The position numbers and the translations under genes were made by a program. From contig NZ_JAGSNF010000025.1 of assembly GCF_018139485.1 (NCBI RefSeq), positions 1 through 64,000 on the forward strand: a DNA stretch of 64,000 nucleotides, given 5' to 3'. The stretch is from Phycicoccus avicenniae (lineage in GTDB: Bacteria; Actinomycetota; Actinomycetes; Actinomycetales; Dermatophilaceae). This document shows, in pieces, positions 35,842-45,333 of this stretch; the first letter of the stretch is position 1, and each line of letters opens with the position of its first letter. Below the pieces are notes generated by a model. The model was not told the origin of the DNA. It saw only the letters and a list, made by a program, of their open reading frames with translations, and did not search any database.

Positions 35842-36803
35842 CAGCCCGGGACGATCCGGGCGAGCAGCTCGCGGCAGCGCTCGACGTCCCCGGCCATCGC
35901 CTCGGTCAGCTCCTCGACGCTCTCGAAGCGCAGGGTCGGCCGGACGTGCTCGACGAACTCGACCATGACGACCTCCCCGTAGAGGTCCAGGTCGTCACGG
36001 CCGAGGACGTAGGCCTCCACGGTGCGCCGGTCGCGGGTGTCGAAGGTGGGGTTGGTGCCGACGCTCACCGCGGCCGGCATCGTGCGGTCGGGGCTGTCCG
36101 GCGGCTGGTCCACCCGGGTCAGCCAGCCCGCGTACACCCCTTCCTCCGGCACGAGGCCCAGCGCGTCGGCGGCGAGGTTCGCCGTCGGGTACCCGAGGTC
36201 GCGGCCGCGGTGGTTGCCGTGGACGACGGTGCCGACGACCCGGTGCGGACGGCCGAGGACGCGTGCCGCCTCGGCGACGTCGCCGGCGACGAGGGCGCGC
36301 CGCACCGCGGAGGAGGACCAGCGCTCGCCGTCGCCGACGTCCTCGAGCGCCACGACCTCGAAGCCGTGCTCCTCACCGAGCGCGGTGAGCGTCCCGACGT
36401 CGCCGGAGTTGCGGACGCCGAACCGGGTGTCCGCGCCGACGACGACCGCCCGGGCGTCGAGGTCGCGCACGAAGAGGTCCCGGACGAAGTCCTCCGGGCT
36501 CTGCTGGGCGAACTCGCGGGTGAACGGCAGGACGAGCAGTCCGTCGAGCCCGGCGTCCTCGAGGAGGTCGTCGCGCACGGCGCCCGGGGCGATGAGGTCC
36601 GGGGCGCGGTCGGGGTGCAGGACGGCGAGCGGGTGCGGCTCGAAGGTCACCGCGACGGTGGGCAGGTCGAGCCGGGCCCCCACCTCGGCGAGGGCGGCGA
36701 GGACGGCCTTGTGACCTCGGTGGACGCCGTCGAAGTTGCCGAGGGTCACCACGCACGGGCGCAGCTGCTCGGGCGTCCGGTTCGGCTCGGTCCATCGGTG
36801 CAC
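35841..36803 (-). CDS. ribF: Bifunctional riboflavin kinase / FAD synthetase
   Basis: 320 residues. N-terminal FAD synthetase (about 15-185) with 'VVTLGNFDGVHRGHKAVL' and 'SSSAVRRALVAGDVAEAARVLGR' (in parts); C-terminal riboflavin kinase (about 190-315) with 'GRDLGYPTANL' and 'YAGWLTRV'. Makes FMN then FAD. GTG at 36803 is chosen because TAGAGT lies seven bases upstream, inside the tail of truB; an in-frame GTG at 36812 lies within that promoter. It overlaps rodA at its end. Confidence 0.96.
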   Translation of the reverse strand: MHRWTEPNRTPEQLRPCVVTLGNFDGVHRGHKAVLAALAEVGARLDLPTVAVTFEPHPLAVLHPDRAPDLIAPGAVRDDLLEDAGLDGLLVLPFTREFAQQSPEDFVRDLFVRDLDARAVVVGADTRFGVRNSGDVGTLTALGEEHGFEVVALEDVGDGERWSSSAVRRALVAGDVAEAARVLGRPHRVVGTVVHGNHRGRDLGYPTANLAADALGLVPEEGVYAGWLTRVDQPPDSPDRTMPAAVSVGTNPTFDTRDRRTVEAYVLGRDDLDLYGEVVMVEFVEHVRPTLRFESVEELTEAMAGDVERCRELLARIVPG

Positions 36804-36810
36804 GGGTGCC

Positions 36811-36816
36811 ACTCTA
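36811..36816 (-). promoter_or_regulatory. -10 element of ribF-rodA
   Basis: TAGAGT, seven bases before the GTG at 36803 and overlapping the truB stop region. Confidence 0.5.
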
Positions 36817-37785
36817 CGGACGGGCCGGAGCGAAGACGACGAGGGAGCGCGCGGTGGACGAGGACTCGTCGAGCATCGCGACGAGGGAGCCGTCCGGGGC
36901 GAACGCGGCGACGGGCACGGAGCGCCCGGGAGCGGCCGACGCGATGCGCTGGCCGTACCCGAGGGCCCGCGCCTCGGCGGCCTCGAGCGAGCGGGCGAGG
37001 AACCCCGCGCGGGCCGCCTCCGCGAGCGGGAGGACGGGCATCGGGGCGCCCTGTCGGGCCTCGAGGTCGGCGAGCGGGTGGGCCACGTCGAGCCCGTAGC
37101 CGCCGACCCGCGTCCGGCGCAGCGCGGTGAGGTGGCCCCCGGTCCCGAGGGCGGCGCCGAGGTCGCGGGCGAGGGCCCGGACGTACGTGCCCGAGGAGAC
37201 GGTGACCGCGACGTCGACGTCGACGACGGGCAGGTCCGCGACGCGGGTGGGTCGCACGTCGAGCACCTCGAACCGGTCGACCCGGACCGGGCGGGCGGGC
37301 AGGTCGACCTCCTCCCCCGCGCGGACGCGGTGGTAGGACCGCTCCCCCTGGACCTTGACGGCGCTCACGGCGCTCGGCACCTGGTCGATCGCGCCGGTGA
37401 GGTCGGCGACCGCCGCGTCGAGAGCGGCGCGGTCGAGGTCGGTGGCCCCCGCCGCGGTCGTCACCTCGCCTTCCGCGTCGTCGGTGAGGGTGTCCTGGCC
37501 GAGCCGGACGGTCGCCGTGTAGTCCTTGTCCGCGCCGACGAGGAAGGTCAGCAGCTTCGTCGCGCGCCCGACACCGAGCACGAGGACCCCCGTGGCCATC
37601 GGGTCGAGGGTGCCGGCGTGCCCCACCTTCCGCGTGCCGCAGAGCCGCCGGGAGCGCGCGACGACGTCGTGGCTCGTCCAGTCCTGCGGCTTGTCGACGA
37701 CGAGGAGGCCGTCCGGGGTCGCGGCGGGGCGCGGGGCGTCGGGACGCTGGGGGTCGCGGCGCGGGGCGTCAGCGCTCGGCGGCAC
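36814..37785 (-). CDS. truB: tRNA pseudouridine-55 synthase
   Basis: 323 residues. 'GLLVVDKPQDWTSHDVV', the catalytic Asp in 'VGHAGTLDPMATGVLVLGVG', 'YTATVRLGQDT', 'QVPSAVSAVKVQGERSYHRVRAG' (in parts) and 'SSGTYVRALARDLG' identify it; a C-terminal PUA-like domain follows. Modifies U55 in the T-loop of tRNAs. GTG start lies within the last 17 bases of rbfA with GAGG upstream, so translation is coupled. Confidence 0.96.
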   Translation of the reverse strand: MPPSADAPRRDPQRPDAPRPAATPDGLLVVDKPQDWTSHDVVARSRRLCGTRKVGHAGTLDPMATGVLVLGVGRATKLLTFLVGADKDYTATVRLGQDTLTDDAEGEVTTAAGATDLDRAALDAAVADLTGAIDQVPSAVSAVKVQGERSYHRVRAGEEVDLPARPVRVDRFEVLDVRPTRVADLPVVDVDVAVTVSSGTYVRALARDLGAALGTGGHLTALRRTRVGGYGLDVAHPLADLEARQGAPMPVLPLAEAARAGFLARSLEAAEARALGYGQRIASAAPGRSVPVAAFAPDGSLVAMLDESSSTARSLVVFAPARP

Positions 37786-38242
37786 CCGGCGCCTCGACGT
37801 CGTCGGCGTCCTCGAGGTCCTCCGCCCGCTCCTTGCGGTACGGGTCGGCCTCGCCGGCGTAGTGGGCGCCGGCGGAGGTCCGGGCGACCTCGGCGTCCCG
37901 CTCGCGGGCCTCGCGCAGCAGGTCCTCCAGGTGCGCGGCGTTCTCGGGGATGGCGTCGGCGACCCACTCGAGGGTCGGGGTGAGCCGGATGCCGAGCTGC
38001 TTGCCGACGAACGAGCGCAGCCGGCCCTTGTTCGCCTCCAGGAGGCGGGCGGTCGTCTCGCGCTGCTCCTCGTCGCCGAAGACGGTGTAGAAGAGGGAGG
38101 CGTGCTGGAGGTCGCCGGTGACCCGGACGTCGGTCACCGTGACGAATCCCAGGTCGGGGTCCTTGACGATGGCCTCCAGGTTCGCGGCGGTCACCGTCTT
38201 GATGCGGTCGGCGACCCGGCGGGCACGTGCTTCGTCGGCCAC
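37769..38242 (-). CDS. rbfA: Ribosome-binding factor A
   Basis: 157-residue KH-like protein for 30S (16S 5' end) maturation. 'ARRVADRIKTVTAANLEAIVKDPDLGFVTVTDVRVTGDLQHASLFYTVFG' (read in segments) is the canonical core; the C-terminus is an acidic extension. GTG at 38242 follows a strong ribosome-binding site GAAGGAGGA. It is separated from infB by 222 bases holding two hairpins, so infB read-through is likely reduced. Confidence 0.96.
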   Translation of the reverse strand: MADEARARRVADRIKTVTAANLEAIVKDPDLGFVTVTDVRVTGDLQHASLFYTVFGDEEQRETTARLLEANKGRLRSFVGKQLGIRLTPTLEWVADAIPENAAHLEDLLREARERDAEVARTSAGAHYAGEADPYRKERAEDLEDADDVEAPGAAER

Positions 38243-38369
38243 GGCTCCTCCTTCGTTCGGGCGGGCTGGTCGTCCTCGGCTGGGACGGCTCCTCAGCGTA
38301 GTCATCCGCGCTCGACCGGCGCGCACCGCGGTCGGCTCTGCCGAGCGCGGCCGCTCGAGGCAAGGGAAC

Positions 38370-38431
38370 GCCCCGTGAGGCAAGACAACCGATGTCTTGC
38401 CTCACGGGGCATTTCGGGGTGACCCCGAAAT
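38370..38431. repeat. Paired-hairpin element between infB and rbfA
   Basis: First hairpin: 18-bp arms GCCCCGTGAGGCAAGACA (38370-38387) and TGTCTTGCCTCACGGGGC (38393-38410), loop ACCGA. Directly after it, the second: ATTTCGGGGT (38411-38420) and ACCCCGAAAT (38422-38431) around one base. A partial direct repeat GAGGCAAG occurs at 38357-38364. It is more AT-rich than its surroundings and looks like a REP-type intergenic element or a strong bidirectional terminator. Confidence 0.7.
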
Positions 38432-38464
38432 GTCGAGGTCAGTGGGGCGGGTGGGACCAGGGGG

Positions 38465-41275
38465 TCAGGCCCGCGGCTTCTCCCTCATCTCGTAGGTGCT
38501 GATCATGTCGCCGAGCTGCAGGTCGTTGTGGCTGCCGAGGTTGATACCGCACTCGTAGCCCTCGCGGACCTCCGTGACGTCGTCCTTGAACCGGCGCAGA
38601 CCGGCCACCTCGACGTTCTCGGCGATGACGACGCCGTCGCGGGTGATGCGGGCCTTGGAGCCCCGCTTGATCTCCCCGCCGCGGACGATCGACCCGGCGA
38701 TGTTGCCGAACTTGCTGGACCGGAAGATCTCGCGGATCTCCGCGGTGCCGAGCTCGACCTCCTCGTACTCCGGCTTGAGCATGCCCTTGAGCGCCTGCTC
38801 GATCTCCTCGATCGCCTGGTAGATGACCGAGTAGTACCGGATCTCGACGCCCTCGCGCTCGGCGACCTCCGCGTTCTGGCCCTCGGCCCGCACGTTGAAG
38901 CCGAGGATGATCGCGTCGGACGCCATCGCGAGGTTGATGTTGTTCAGCGTGATGGCGCCGACACCGCGGTCGATGATCCGCAGGTCGACCTCGTCGCCGA
39001 CGTCGATCTGCAGCAGCGCGTCCTCGAGGGCCTCGACCGAACCCGACACGTCACCCTTGAGGATGAGGTTGAGGGTGTCGACCTTGCCCTGCGCGAGGGC
39101 CTCGTTGAGGTCCTCGAGCGAGATGCGCTTGCGGGCCTTGGCGAGCGACGCCTGCCGGTCCGCGGCCTCCCGCTTCTCGGCGATCTGACGCGCCGTCCGG
39201 TCGTCCGGCGCCACGATGAACGTGTCACCGGCCCGCGGGACCGAGGACAGCCCGAGCACCTGGACCGGACGCGACGGCCCGGCCTCGTCGAGGTTGTTGC
39301 CGTGCTCGTCGAGCAGGGCGCGGACGCGACCGTGCGAGGCACCGGTGACGATGGCGTCGCCGACCCGGAGCGTGCCGGACTGGATGAGCACCGTCGCCGT
39401 GGCGCCGCGGCCCTTGTCGAGGTTGGCCTCGATGGCGACCGCGCGGGCGTCCCGGTCCGGGTTGGCCCGCAGGTCCAGGGCCGCGTCGGCGGTGAGCAGC
39501 ACCGCGTCGAGCAGCGAGTCGATGTTCTGACCCTGTCGCGCGGACACGTCGACGAACATCGTCTCGCCGCCGTACTCCTCGGCGATGAGGTTGTACTCGG
39601 TGAGCTGCTGACGCACCTTCTGCGGGTTCGCACCGTCGACGTCGACCTTGTTGACCGCGACGACGATCGGGACGTCCGCCGCCTGGGCGTGGTTGAGCGC
39701 CTCGATGGTCTGCGGCATGACGCCGTCGTCGGCGGCGACGACGAGGATCGCGATGTCCGTCACCTTGGCACCACGGGCACGCATGGCGGTGAACGCCTCG
39801 TGACCCGGGGTGTCGATGAAGGTGATGGCGCGCTCGACGCCCTCGTGCTCCTTGTGGATCTGGTAGGCACCGATGTGCTGCGTGATGCCACCGGACTCGC
39901 CACCGGCGACGTCCTCGTTGCGGATGGCGTCGAGGAGCCGCGTCTTCCCGTGGTCGACGTGACCCATGACGGTGACGACCGGCGGCCGCGCCTCGAGGGT
40001 GTCGTCGTCCTCGGCGTCGACGCCGTACTCCATGTCGATCTCGAACGAGTCGAAGAGCTCGCGCTCCTCCTCCTCGGGGGAGACCATCCGGATGTCGTAG
40101 CCGAGCTCGGAGCCGAGGAGCTTGAAGGTGTCCTCGTCGAGGCTCTGCGTCGCCGTCGCCATCTCACCGAGGTGGAACAGCACGGTGACGAGCGACGCGG
40201 GGTTCGCGTCGATCTTGTCCGCGAAGTCGGTGAGCGAGGCGCCCTGACGGACCTGGACGATCGTCGAGCCGTCGCCGCGCGGGACGCTGACGCCACCGAT
40301 CGACGGCGCCTGCATCTGCTCGAACTCCTGGCGCTTCGCGCGCTTGGACTTGCGGCCTCGCTGCGGACGGCCACCACCGCGCCCGAAGGCGCCCTGGGTG
40401 CTGCCACGACCGCCACGGCCACCGGGGCCGGGACGACCACCGAAGCCGCCGCGGGGACCGCCGCCACCGCCGCCGGGGCCACCGCGACCGCCACCACGGG
40501 CGGGACGGTCACCGGGACGCGCGACCGCGCTGCGGTCGGGCATCATCCCGGGGCTCGGACGGGCGCCGCCACCACCGGGGCGCGGACCCGCCGGACCCTG
40601 CGACCCACCGGGACGCGGTCCCGGGCCGGAGCGCGGCTTCGGCATGCCCTGGCTCGACGCGAACGGGTTGTTGCCCGGACGGGTGGACTCACCCCCGCGG
40701 GAGCGGCCCATGCCCTGGCTCGAGGCGTACGGGTTGTTGCCCGGACGCGGACCGGCCGGGCGCGGGCCCGGACGCGGGGAACCGCCCTGGCGACCGCCAC
40801 CCTCGCGGCCGCCGCCCTCACGGGCGGCCGGCGCGGACGGCGCGGCGGGCGCCGGGGCGGACGGGGTCGGGGCGGCCGGCCTCGCCGGACCGGGGGTCGG
40901 CGCGGCCGGGGCGGCCGGCGTGGAGTCCGCCGCGGGGGCGGAGGGCGCCGGTGCGGACGGCGTCGGCTCGGCGGGGGCCGGAGCCGGCGTCGGGGCGGCG
41001 GACGGGGCCTGCGGCGCGGGGGCCGACTGCTCCGGGGCCGCGGGCGCGGCGGAACCCGGCTTCGCGGCGGGGGCCTTCTTCGCCGGCGCCTTCTTGGCGG
41101 GCTTGGCCGCGGCCTCCTCGGCCGGGTACTTCTCGTTGTAGCGCCGGACCACCGGCGCCTCGATCGTCGAGCTGGCGCTCTTGACGTACTCGCCCATCTC
41201 GTTCAGGCGGGCGAGGACGACCTTGCTCGTCTCACCGCGCTCCTTCGCGAGGGCGCTCACACGGACTTTCGACAC
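38465..41275 (-). CDS. infB: Translation initiation factor IF-2
   Basis: 936-residue GTPase that brings fMet-tRNA to the 30S. Short N-terminal IF2_N helix region '[49 protein letters not shown]' (in parts), a long Pro/Ala then Gly/Arg-rich disordered segment (about 55-310), a second IF2_N domain, and the GTPase with G1 '[12 protein letters not shown]' (about 440), 'DTPGHEAF', '[10 protein letters not shown]', followed by EF-Tu-like domains and the fMet-tRNA-binding C-terminal domain. GTG start with AGGAG close upstream. Confidence 0.98.
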   Translation of the reverse strand: MSKVRVSALAKERGETSKVVLARLNEMGEYVKSASSTIEAPVVRRYNEKYPAEEAAAKPAKKAPAKKAPAAKPGSAAPAAPEQSAPAPQAPSAAPTPAPAPAEPTPSAPAPSAPAADSTPAAPAAPTPGPARPAAPTPSAPAPAAPSAPAAREGGGREGGGRQGGSPRPGPRPAGPRPGNNPYASSQGMGRSRGGESTRPGNNPFASSQGMPKPRSGPGPRPGGSQGPAGPRPGGGGARPSPGMMPDRSAVARPGDRPARGGGRGGPGGGGGGPRGGFGGRPGPGGRGGRGSTQGAFGRGGGRPQRGRKSKRAKRQEFEQMQAPSIGGVSVPRGDGSTIVQVRQGASLTDFADKIDANPASLVTVLFHLGEMATATQSLDEDTFKLLGSELGYDIRMVSPEEEERELFDSFEIDMEYGVDAEDDDTLEARPPVVTVMGHVDHGKTRLLDAIRNEDVAGGESGGITQHIGAYQIHKEHEGVERAITFIDTPGHEAFTAMRARGAKVTDIAILVVAADDGVMPQTIEALNHAQAADVPIVVAVNKVDVDGANPQKVRQQLTEYNLIAEEYGGETMFVDVSARQGQNIDSLLDAVLLTADAALDLRANPDRDARAVAIEANLDKGRGATATVLIQSGTLRVGDAIVTGASHGRVRALLDEHGNNLDEAGPSRPVQVLGLSSVPRAGDTFIVAPDDRTARQIAEKREAADRQASLAKARKRISLEDLNEALAQGKVDTLNLILKGDVSGSVEALEDALLQIDVGDEVDLRIIDRGVGAITLNNINLAMASDAIILGFNVRAEGQNAEVAEREGVEIRYYSVIYQAIEEIEQALKGMLKPEYEEVELGTAEIREIFRSSKFGNIAGSIVRGGEIKRGSKARITRDGVVIAENVEVAGLRRFKDDVTEVREGYECGINLGSHNDLQLGDMISTYEMREKPRA

Positions 41276-41333
41276 ATCTCTCCTGTCCAGGTCCGTGCCG
41301 CGCGGCGCGGACCGTCGTTACAGCTGGGGGGAA

Positions 41334-41365
41334 CTCATCGCTGAGTACTCATCGGGTGCTCATCG
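41334..41365 (-). repeat. Three CTCATCG repeats in the infB leader
   Basis: CTCATCG occurs at 41334-41340, 41348-41354 and 41359-41365 (CGATGAG on the coding strand), with the palindrome TGAGTACTCA at 41342-41351 between copies, in the 93-base gap between ylxR and infB. Confidence 0.55.
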
Positions 41366-41368
41366 CGT

Positions 41369-41704
41369 TCAGACCCGCTTCCGGTTCTCGATCTCGTGAC
41401 GGTTGTCCTCCTGCGCCCGGGCCCTGACCCAGTCGGCCACCGCTGCGGTGTCCGGGCCGGCGCCGCTGCGCAGCGCGCGACCGAACGCCCGACGGCGGAC
41501 GGCGAGGTCGAGGCACGTGGGGTCGGCGTGCAGCCACGCCCCGCGCCCCGGGAGACGGCGCTGCGGGTCGGGGACGACCGTGGGGCCGCTCTCCCCCTGC
41601 CCGAGCACCACTCGCAGGAGTGTCGACCGGCTATCCACCCGACGACACCCGATGCACGTGCGCACCGGGGCCGACGGACGGGGTCCAGTCCGGTCGATCC
41701 CCAC
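41369..41704 (-). CDS. ylxR: YlxR (DUF448) RNA-binding protein
   Basis: 111 residues with the family signature 'VRTCIGCRRV' (two Cys of a CxxC) at about 14-23, 'GRGAWLHADPTCLDLAVRRRAFGRAL' (parts). YlxR proteins lie between nusA and infB and bind RNA, probably RNase P RNA. The GTG at 41704 follows the nusA stop; a second GTG directly at 'VRTCIGC' (41665) is a possible alternative start. Confidence 0.9.
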   Translation of the reverse strand: MGIDRTGPRPSAPVRTCIGCRRVDSRSTLLRVVLGQGESGPTVVPDPQRRLPGRGAWLHADPTCLDLAVRRRAFGRALRSGAGPDTAAVADWVRARAQEDNRHEIENRKRV

Positions 41705-41715
41705 CAGTCTAACGC

Positions 41716-42780
41716 CTACGCGGGTTCGGGCGTGTCGCCGGCGTCGACGGACGTGCCCGACCCGGGTCCGGTGTCGGGTCGGATGTCGATCCGCCAGCCC
41801 GTCAGCTTCGCCGCGAGCCGGGCGTTCTGCCCCTCCCGGCCGATGGCGAGCGAGAGCTGGTAGTCCGGGACGACGACGCGCGCGGCCCGCAGCGACGGGT
41901 CGACGACCTCGACGGAGGCGACCCGGGCGGGCGAGAGCGCCGCGGCGATGAACTCGGCCGGGTCGGAGGACCAGTCGACGATGTCGATCTTCTCGCCCTG
42001 GAGCTCGGCCATGACCGCGCGCACCCGCTGACCCATCGGCCCGATGCAGGAGCCCTTGGCGTTCAGGCCGGGGACGGTCGAGTGCACCGCGATCTTCGTC
42101 CGGTGACCCGCCTCGCGCGCCAGCGCGGCGATCTCGACGCTGCCGTCGGCGATCTCGGGGACCTCGAGGGCGAAGAGCTTGCGGACGAGGTTCGGGTGGG
42201 TCCGCGAGAGCCCGATCTGCGGGCCGCGCGGACCACGGCGCACCGACACGACGAAGGTCCGCAGCCGCGCCCCGTGGGGGTAGGTCTCGCCGGGGACCTG
42301 CTCGGCGGCCGGCAGGATCCCCTCGACCGTCCCGAAGTCGACGGTGACGTGCCGCGGGTCCGGGCTCTGCTGGACGACACCGGCGACGATGTCCCCCTCA
42401 CGGCCGCGGAAGTCGCCGAGGATCGCATCGTCCTCGATGTCGCGCATCCGCTGCACGATGACCTGACGCGCGGTCGCGGCGGCGACCCGGCCGAAGCCGG
42501 TCGGGGTGTCGTCGAACTCGGGGCCGAGCTCGCGACGCGGACGGGCGGGGGCACCCTCCTCGTCGACCTCGCCCTCCGGTGCCGGGACCTCGGTCTCCTC
42601 GCGGGCCCAGATGACGACGTGCCCACTCCCCCGGTCCAGCTCGGCGCGGGCGTTGCGGTAGTGCCCCTCGGTGCGCTGGTAGGCGAGGAGCAGGGCCTGC
42701 TCGATGGCCGGGACGATGACGTCGAGCGAGATGCCGCGCTCCCGCTCCAGGGCGCGCAGGGCCGCGAGGTCGATGTCCAC
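41716..42780 (-). CDS. nusA: Transcription termination/antitermination factor NusA
   Basis: 354 residues: N-terminal RNA-polymerase-binding domain ('[20 protein letters not shown]', residues 1-100 with an actinobacterial Glu/Ala-rich insertion), S1 domain (about 120-185, '[11 protein letters not shown]'), and two KH domains with '[30 protein letters not shown]' (parts) and '[24 protein letters not shown]'. Short without the C-terminal AR repeats, as in other actinobacteria. GTG start three bases after the rimP stop. Confidence 0.97.
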   Translation of the reverse strand: MDIDLAALRALERERGISLDVIVPAIEQALLLAYQRTEGHYRNARAELDRGSGHVVIWAREETEVPAPEGEVDEEGAPARPRRELGPEFDDTPTGFGRVAAATARQVIVQRMRDIEDDAILGDFRGREGDIVAGVVQQSPDPRHVTVDFGTVEGILPAAEQVPGETYPHGARLRTFVVSVRRGPRGPQIGLSRTHPNLVRKLFALEVPEIADGSVEIAALAREAGHRTKIAVHSTVPGLNAKGSCIGPMGQRVRAVMAELQGEKIDIVDWSSDPAEFIAAALSPARVASVEVVDPSLRAARVVVPDYQLSLAIGREGQNARLAAKLTGWRIDIRPDTGPGSGTSVDAGDTPEPA

Positions 42781-42783
42781 GTC

Positions 42784-43299
42784 TCAGCTCTCCTTCGTCT
42801 CGGTCGGACGCCCGAACTCGACCTCGACGACGGCACGCTGCACGTCGTCGTAGCCCAGGGTCCGCTCGGTGGTGGGGGTCTTCGGGCCGCCCGACGCGAG
42901 GGTGAGGCCGGCCCGGTCGGCGGCCACGAGCCGCCCGGCCACGTCCCCCTCGGCGGTCGTCACGGTGAGGAGGCGGCCGACGTTGCGCTGGAAGTGCCGC
43001 GGCTCGGTGAGCGGTCGACCGACGCCCGGCGAGGACACCTCCAGGGTGTACGGCTGCTCGCCGAGGACGTCGGCGGTGTCGAGGGCGTCCCCGACGAGGC
43101 CGGTCGCGTCGCCCACCTCGTCGAGCGAGAGCGGGGGGACGACCTCGGTCACGGTGTCGACGTCGCCGAGGTCGCGGTCGACGAGCACGCGGACGACGCG
43201 GCGCTTGCCGGCGGGGGTCACGGTGACGTCCTCGAGGACGAGACCGGAGCCGGTGAGGGCCTCGCGGAGCACGGGCAGGACGCGGTCGACGGTGGCCAT
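42784..43299 (-). CDS. rimP: Ribosome maturation factor RimP
   Basis: 171 residues. 'GLVLEDVTVTPAGKRRVVRVLVDRD' at about 20-44 and 'YTLEVSSPGVGRPLTEPRHFQRNVGRLLTV' (parts) identify the RimP N-domain; an Sm-like C-domain follows with 'TLGYDDVQRAVVEVEF'. Needed for 30S maturation; first gene of the rimP-nusA-ylxR-infB unit. ATG has AGGGAGGA upstream and a TAGGGT -10 (43354-43359), with a leader of about 50 bases. Confidence 0.95.
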   Translation of the reverse strand: MATVDRVLPVLREALTGSGLVLEDVTVTPAGKRRVVRVLVDRDLGDVDTVTEVVPPLSLDEVGDATGLVGDALDTADVLGEQPYTLEVSSPGVGRPLTEPRHFQRNVGRLLTVTTAEGDVAGRLVAADRAGLTLASGGPKTPTTERTLGYDDVQRAVVEVEFGRPTETKES

Positions 43300-43353
43300 G
43301 ACGGATCGGTCCTCCCTGTGCAGTTCTCGTCCGGCGGGCGCCGGGGGAACCCC

Positions 43354-43363
43354 ACCCTAGGGC
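43354..43363. promoter_or_regulatory. Divergent -10 elements of rimP and the DUF4439-like gene
   Basis: ACCCTAGGGC: TAGGGT on the minus strand faces rimP and TAGGGC on the plus strand faces the lipoprotein gene. The two promoters would overlap. Confidence 0.35.
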
Positions 43364-43402
43364 ACCCGTGCGGGGTCGGTGCACCGTGGGAGGATGCCGT
43401 CC

Positions 43403-44380
43403 ATGCCGGCCGCCGAGACCCCGCGTCCGCGCCGGCGCCCCGTCGTGCTGGCCGTCGCGGGCACGGCCCTGCTCACGGGCTGCGGCATCCGGCTCGAGGA
43501 CGACGCCCCGCGGGTCCCGCTCGTCCCGGTCCGCACCCCGCTGCCCGCCGAGGACCTGCTCGTCCGGCTCGTCGCGGACAGCGCGGCGCTCGCCGGACTG
43601 GCCGGCGACACCGACGGTCCGCTCCCGAGCGCGCTCGCCGCGCTGCACCGGCGCCAGGTCACCGTCGTGCGCACGGCCCTGCTGCGCGGCGGGATGCCGC
43701 CGGAGCGCCTCGCCGACCCCGGGCCGGACGGACCCCGGCCCTCGACGAGTGTTCAAACGCCGGCCGCCCCTGCCCCGACGCCGTCCGGGAGCCCGTCCGG
43801 CACGCCCGCGGTCCCGGCCCGGCGGCGGCTCGCCGCGGCGGAGGCGGTCGTCCTCGACGACCTCGCCGCGGTCGCGGACGTCGGCGAGGACCTGCGCGGA
43901 CCGGTCACGACCCTGCACGCCCAGCGGTGGGCCGCCGCCGTCCTGCTCGGGGGCGCTCCCCCGGTGCTCGTCGACGACGTCGTCGACGCCGCGCCGGTCG
44001 CCCGGCTCGCCGAGGCCGCGGGGGCGGCGCGCTACTTCCTCGAGGTCGCGGCCGCCCGCTCCTCGGGGTCCCGACGCGACCGGGCGGCGCGGACCCTCGG
44101 GACGCTCGACACCCTGCACGCCGACCTGTCCCGCGACGTCCCGGACGGCGCGGTCCTCGGCCGCCCCCTCCCGGGCCCCGTCGAGACCGGCCGCGACGTC
44201 GACCGCCTCGTCCTCGACACCCTCCTCGCGCTGCGGGCCACGATCGGCGGGGCCGCCGCCGAGGTCGTGTCGGGCGACGGCGCCACGGGGGTGGCCGGGG
44301 TCGTGCGCTGGCTCGGTCCCGTCGAGGTCGAGGTCCACCGCTGGGGGGCGGACCTCCAGCCGTTCCCCGGGCTCGCGTGA
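43403..44380 (+). CDS. DUF4439-like lipoprotein (ferritin-like fold)
   Basis: 325 residues: signal peptide with lipobox 'LLTGCG' (Cys22 or so), a region with 'EDLLVRLVADSAALAGLAG', a Pro/Thr/Ser-rich linker (about 110-135), then a helical domain 'RRLAAAEAVVLDDLAAVADV' to 'YFLEVAAARSSGSRRD' with regular Ala/Leu/Glu heptads. It resembles actinobacterial DUF4439 proteins, which occur beside rimP. Function unknown. ATG at 43403 has GGGAGG eight bases upstream; an earlier ATG at 43394 abuts that site. Overlaps the kinase pseudogene (GTGA). Confidence 0.7.
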   Translation: MPAAETPRPRRRPVVLAVAGTALLTGCGIRLEDDAPRVPLVPVRTPLPAEDLLVRLVADSAALAGLAGDTDGPLPSALAALHRRQVTVVRTALLRGGMPPERLADPGPDGPRPSTSVQTPAAPAPTPSGSPSGTPAVPARRRLAAAEAVVLDDLAAVADVGEDLRGPVTTLHAQRWAAAVLLGGAPPVLVDDVVDAAPVARLAEAAGAARYFLEVAAARSSGSRRDRAARTLGTLDTLHADLSRDVPDGAVLGRPLPGPVETGRDVDRLVLDTLLALRATIGGAAAEVVSGDGATGVAGVVRWLGPVEVEVHRWGADLQPFPGLA

Positions 44381-45282
44381 CGGCGCTCGACCTCGCGGCA
44401 CTGCCCGAGGCGTGGCGGACGGGGGTCCCGGAACTTCCCGCGGAGGACGGCCCGAGCGGTGCGGCGTGGCTGTCCGCACTGCCCGGGCACGTCGCCGAGG
44501 CCCTGGACCGGTGGACGCTCACCGTCGACGGACCGCCGACCGCGGCGCCGCAGGCCCTCCTGCTGCCGGTGCGACGGCGGGACGAGCCGTTGACCCTCGT
44601 GGCGCACCGGCCGCGTCGGGCCACCCGGACCGCCCAGGTCGCCCTCCGGACGTGAGACGGGGTGGCCGCCGCCGCCCTCGTCGCGGCGCTGCCCTCCCGG
44701 GGCCTCCTCCTGCACCCGCGGCTCGAGCCGCTCGACGACGCGTGGTGGGACGACCCGGTGTGCGAGGCCGTCGGGGCGCTGTTGCGACGGCTGCGCGTCC
44801 CCGCCCCGCCGTCGGTGCCCACGATCGCCACGGTGGTCCCCCCGCTGCTGGAGCGGCTGCCCCACCTGCCCTCGGTCCCCCGTCGGGTCGCCACCCGCAC
44901 CCGGGGGCTCGCGGCCGACCTGCTCGGCTCCGAGGGCACGCTCCCTCGGCTGCTGCACGGGGCCCTCGACGACCGTGCGCTGCGCCTCGACCACGGTGAT
45001 CCGGTCGCCGTGCTGCCGGAGCCGCTCGCCGGTCATCCCGCGTGGGACGTGTGGCCCGCGGTACGGATGCGGCCGGCCGACCTCGGCACGGGCACGGCTC
45101 TGCGCTGGTCGGTCCGGCACCGGCTCGCCCTTGTCGCCGACGCGGCGGGGCTGGACCCCGAGGAGGCCCGGGCCTGGACCCTGCTGCGCGCCGGGGTCGA
45201 GGTCGCCCGCACGGCCGAGTCGGGGGCCGACGAGACCGCGTTGAGCCTCGACCTCGCCGTCATGAAGGCGCTCGACGACTGA
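44377..45282 (+). pseudogene. Decayed aminoglycoside/hydroxyurea-resistance-type kinase gene
   Basis: One continuous frame of about 301 codons is interrupted by a single TGA at 44653-44655. The parts read 'WLSALPGHVAEALDRWTLTV..ASLLLPVRR'-like start and, after the stop, 'DGVAAAALVAALPSRGLLLHPRLEPLDD..AVGALLRRLRVPAPP..ARAWTLLRAGVEVA', matching the APH(6)/hydroxyurea phosphotransferase family. The TGA stands where that family has the Trp of 'LRxWDG'. Key residues are also gone: the catalytic loop 'HGDL' is HGAL, the metal site 'DPKP' is 'LPEP' and the ATP-binding Lys is missing. So it is a pseudogene or pseudokinase, not a resistance enzyme. Two separate small proteins are the alternative. Confidence 0.75.
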
Positions 45283-45333
45283 CCGCGTCGTGCGGTCGGG
45301 GGCGCCCGACGGGCGGGCGCCCCCGGCCGGGCG

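Noticed and set aside
38528-41344. Long plus-strand frame opposite infB
   Set aside because: Shadow of infB, whose GTPase motifs fix the true strand.
44653-44655. Selenocysteine reading of the in-frame TGA
   Set aside because: The family has Trp, not Cys, at this site, no SECIS-like hairpin follows, and the catalytic residues are lost as well.
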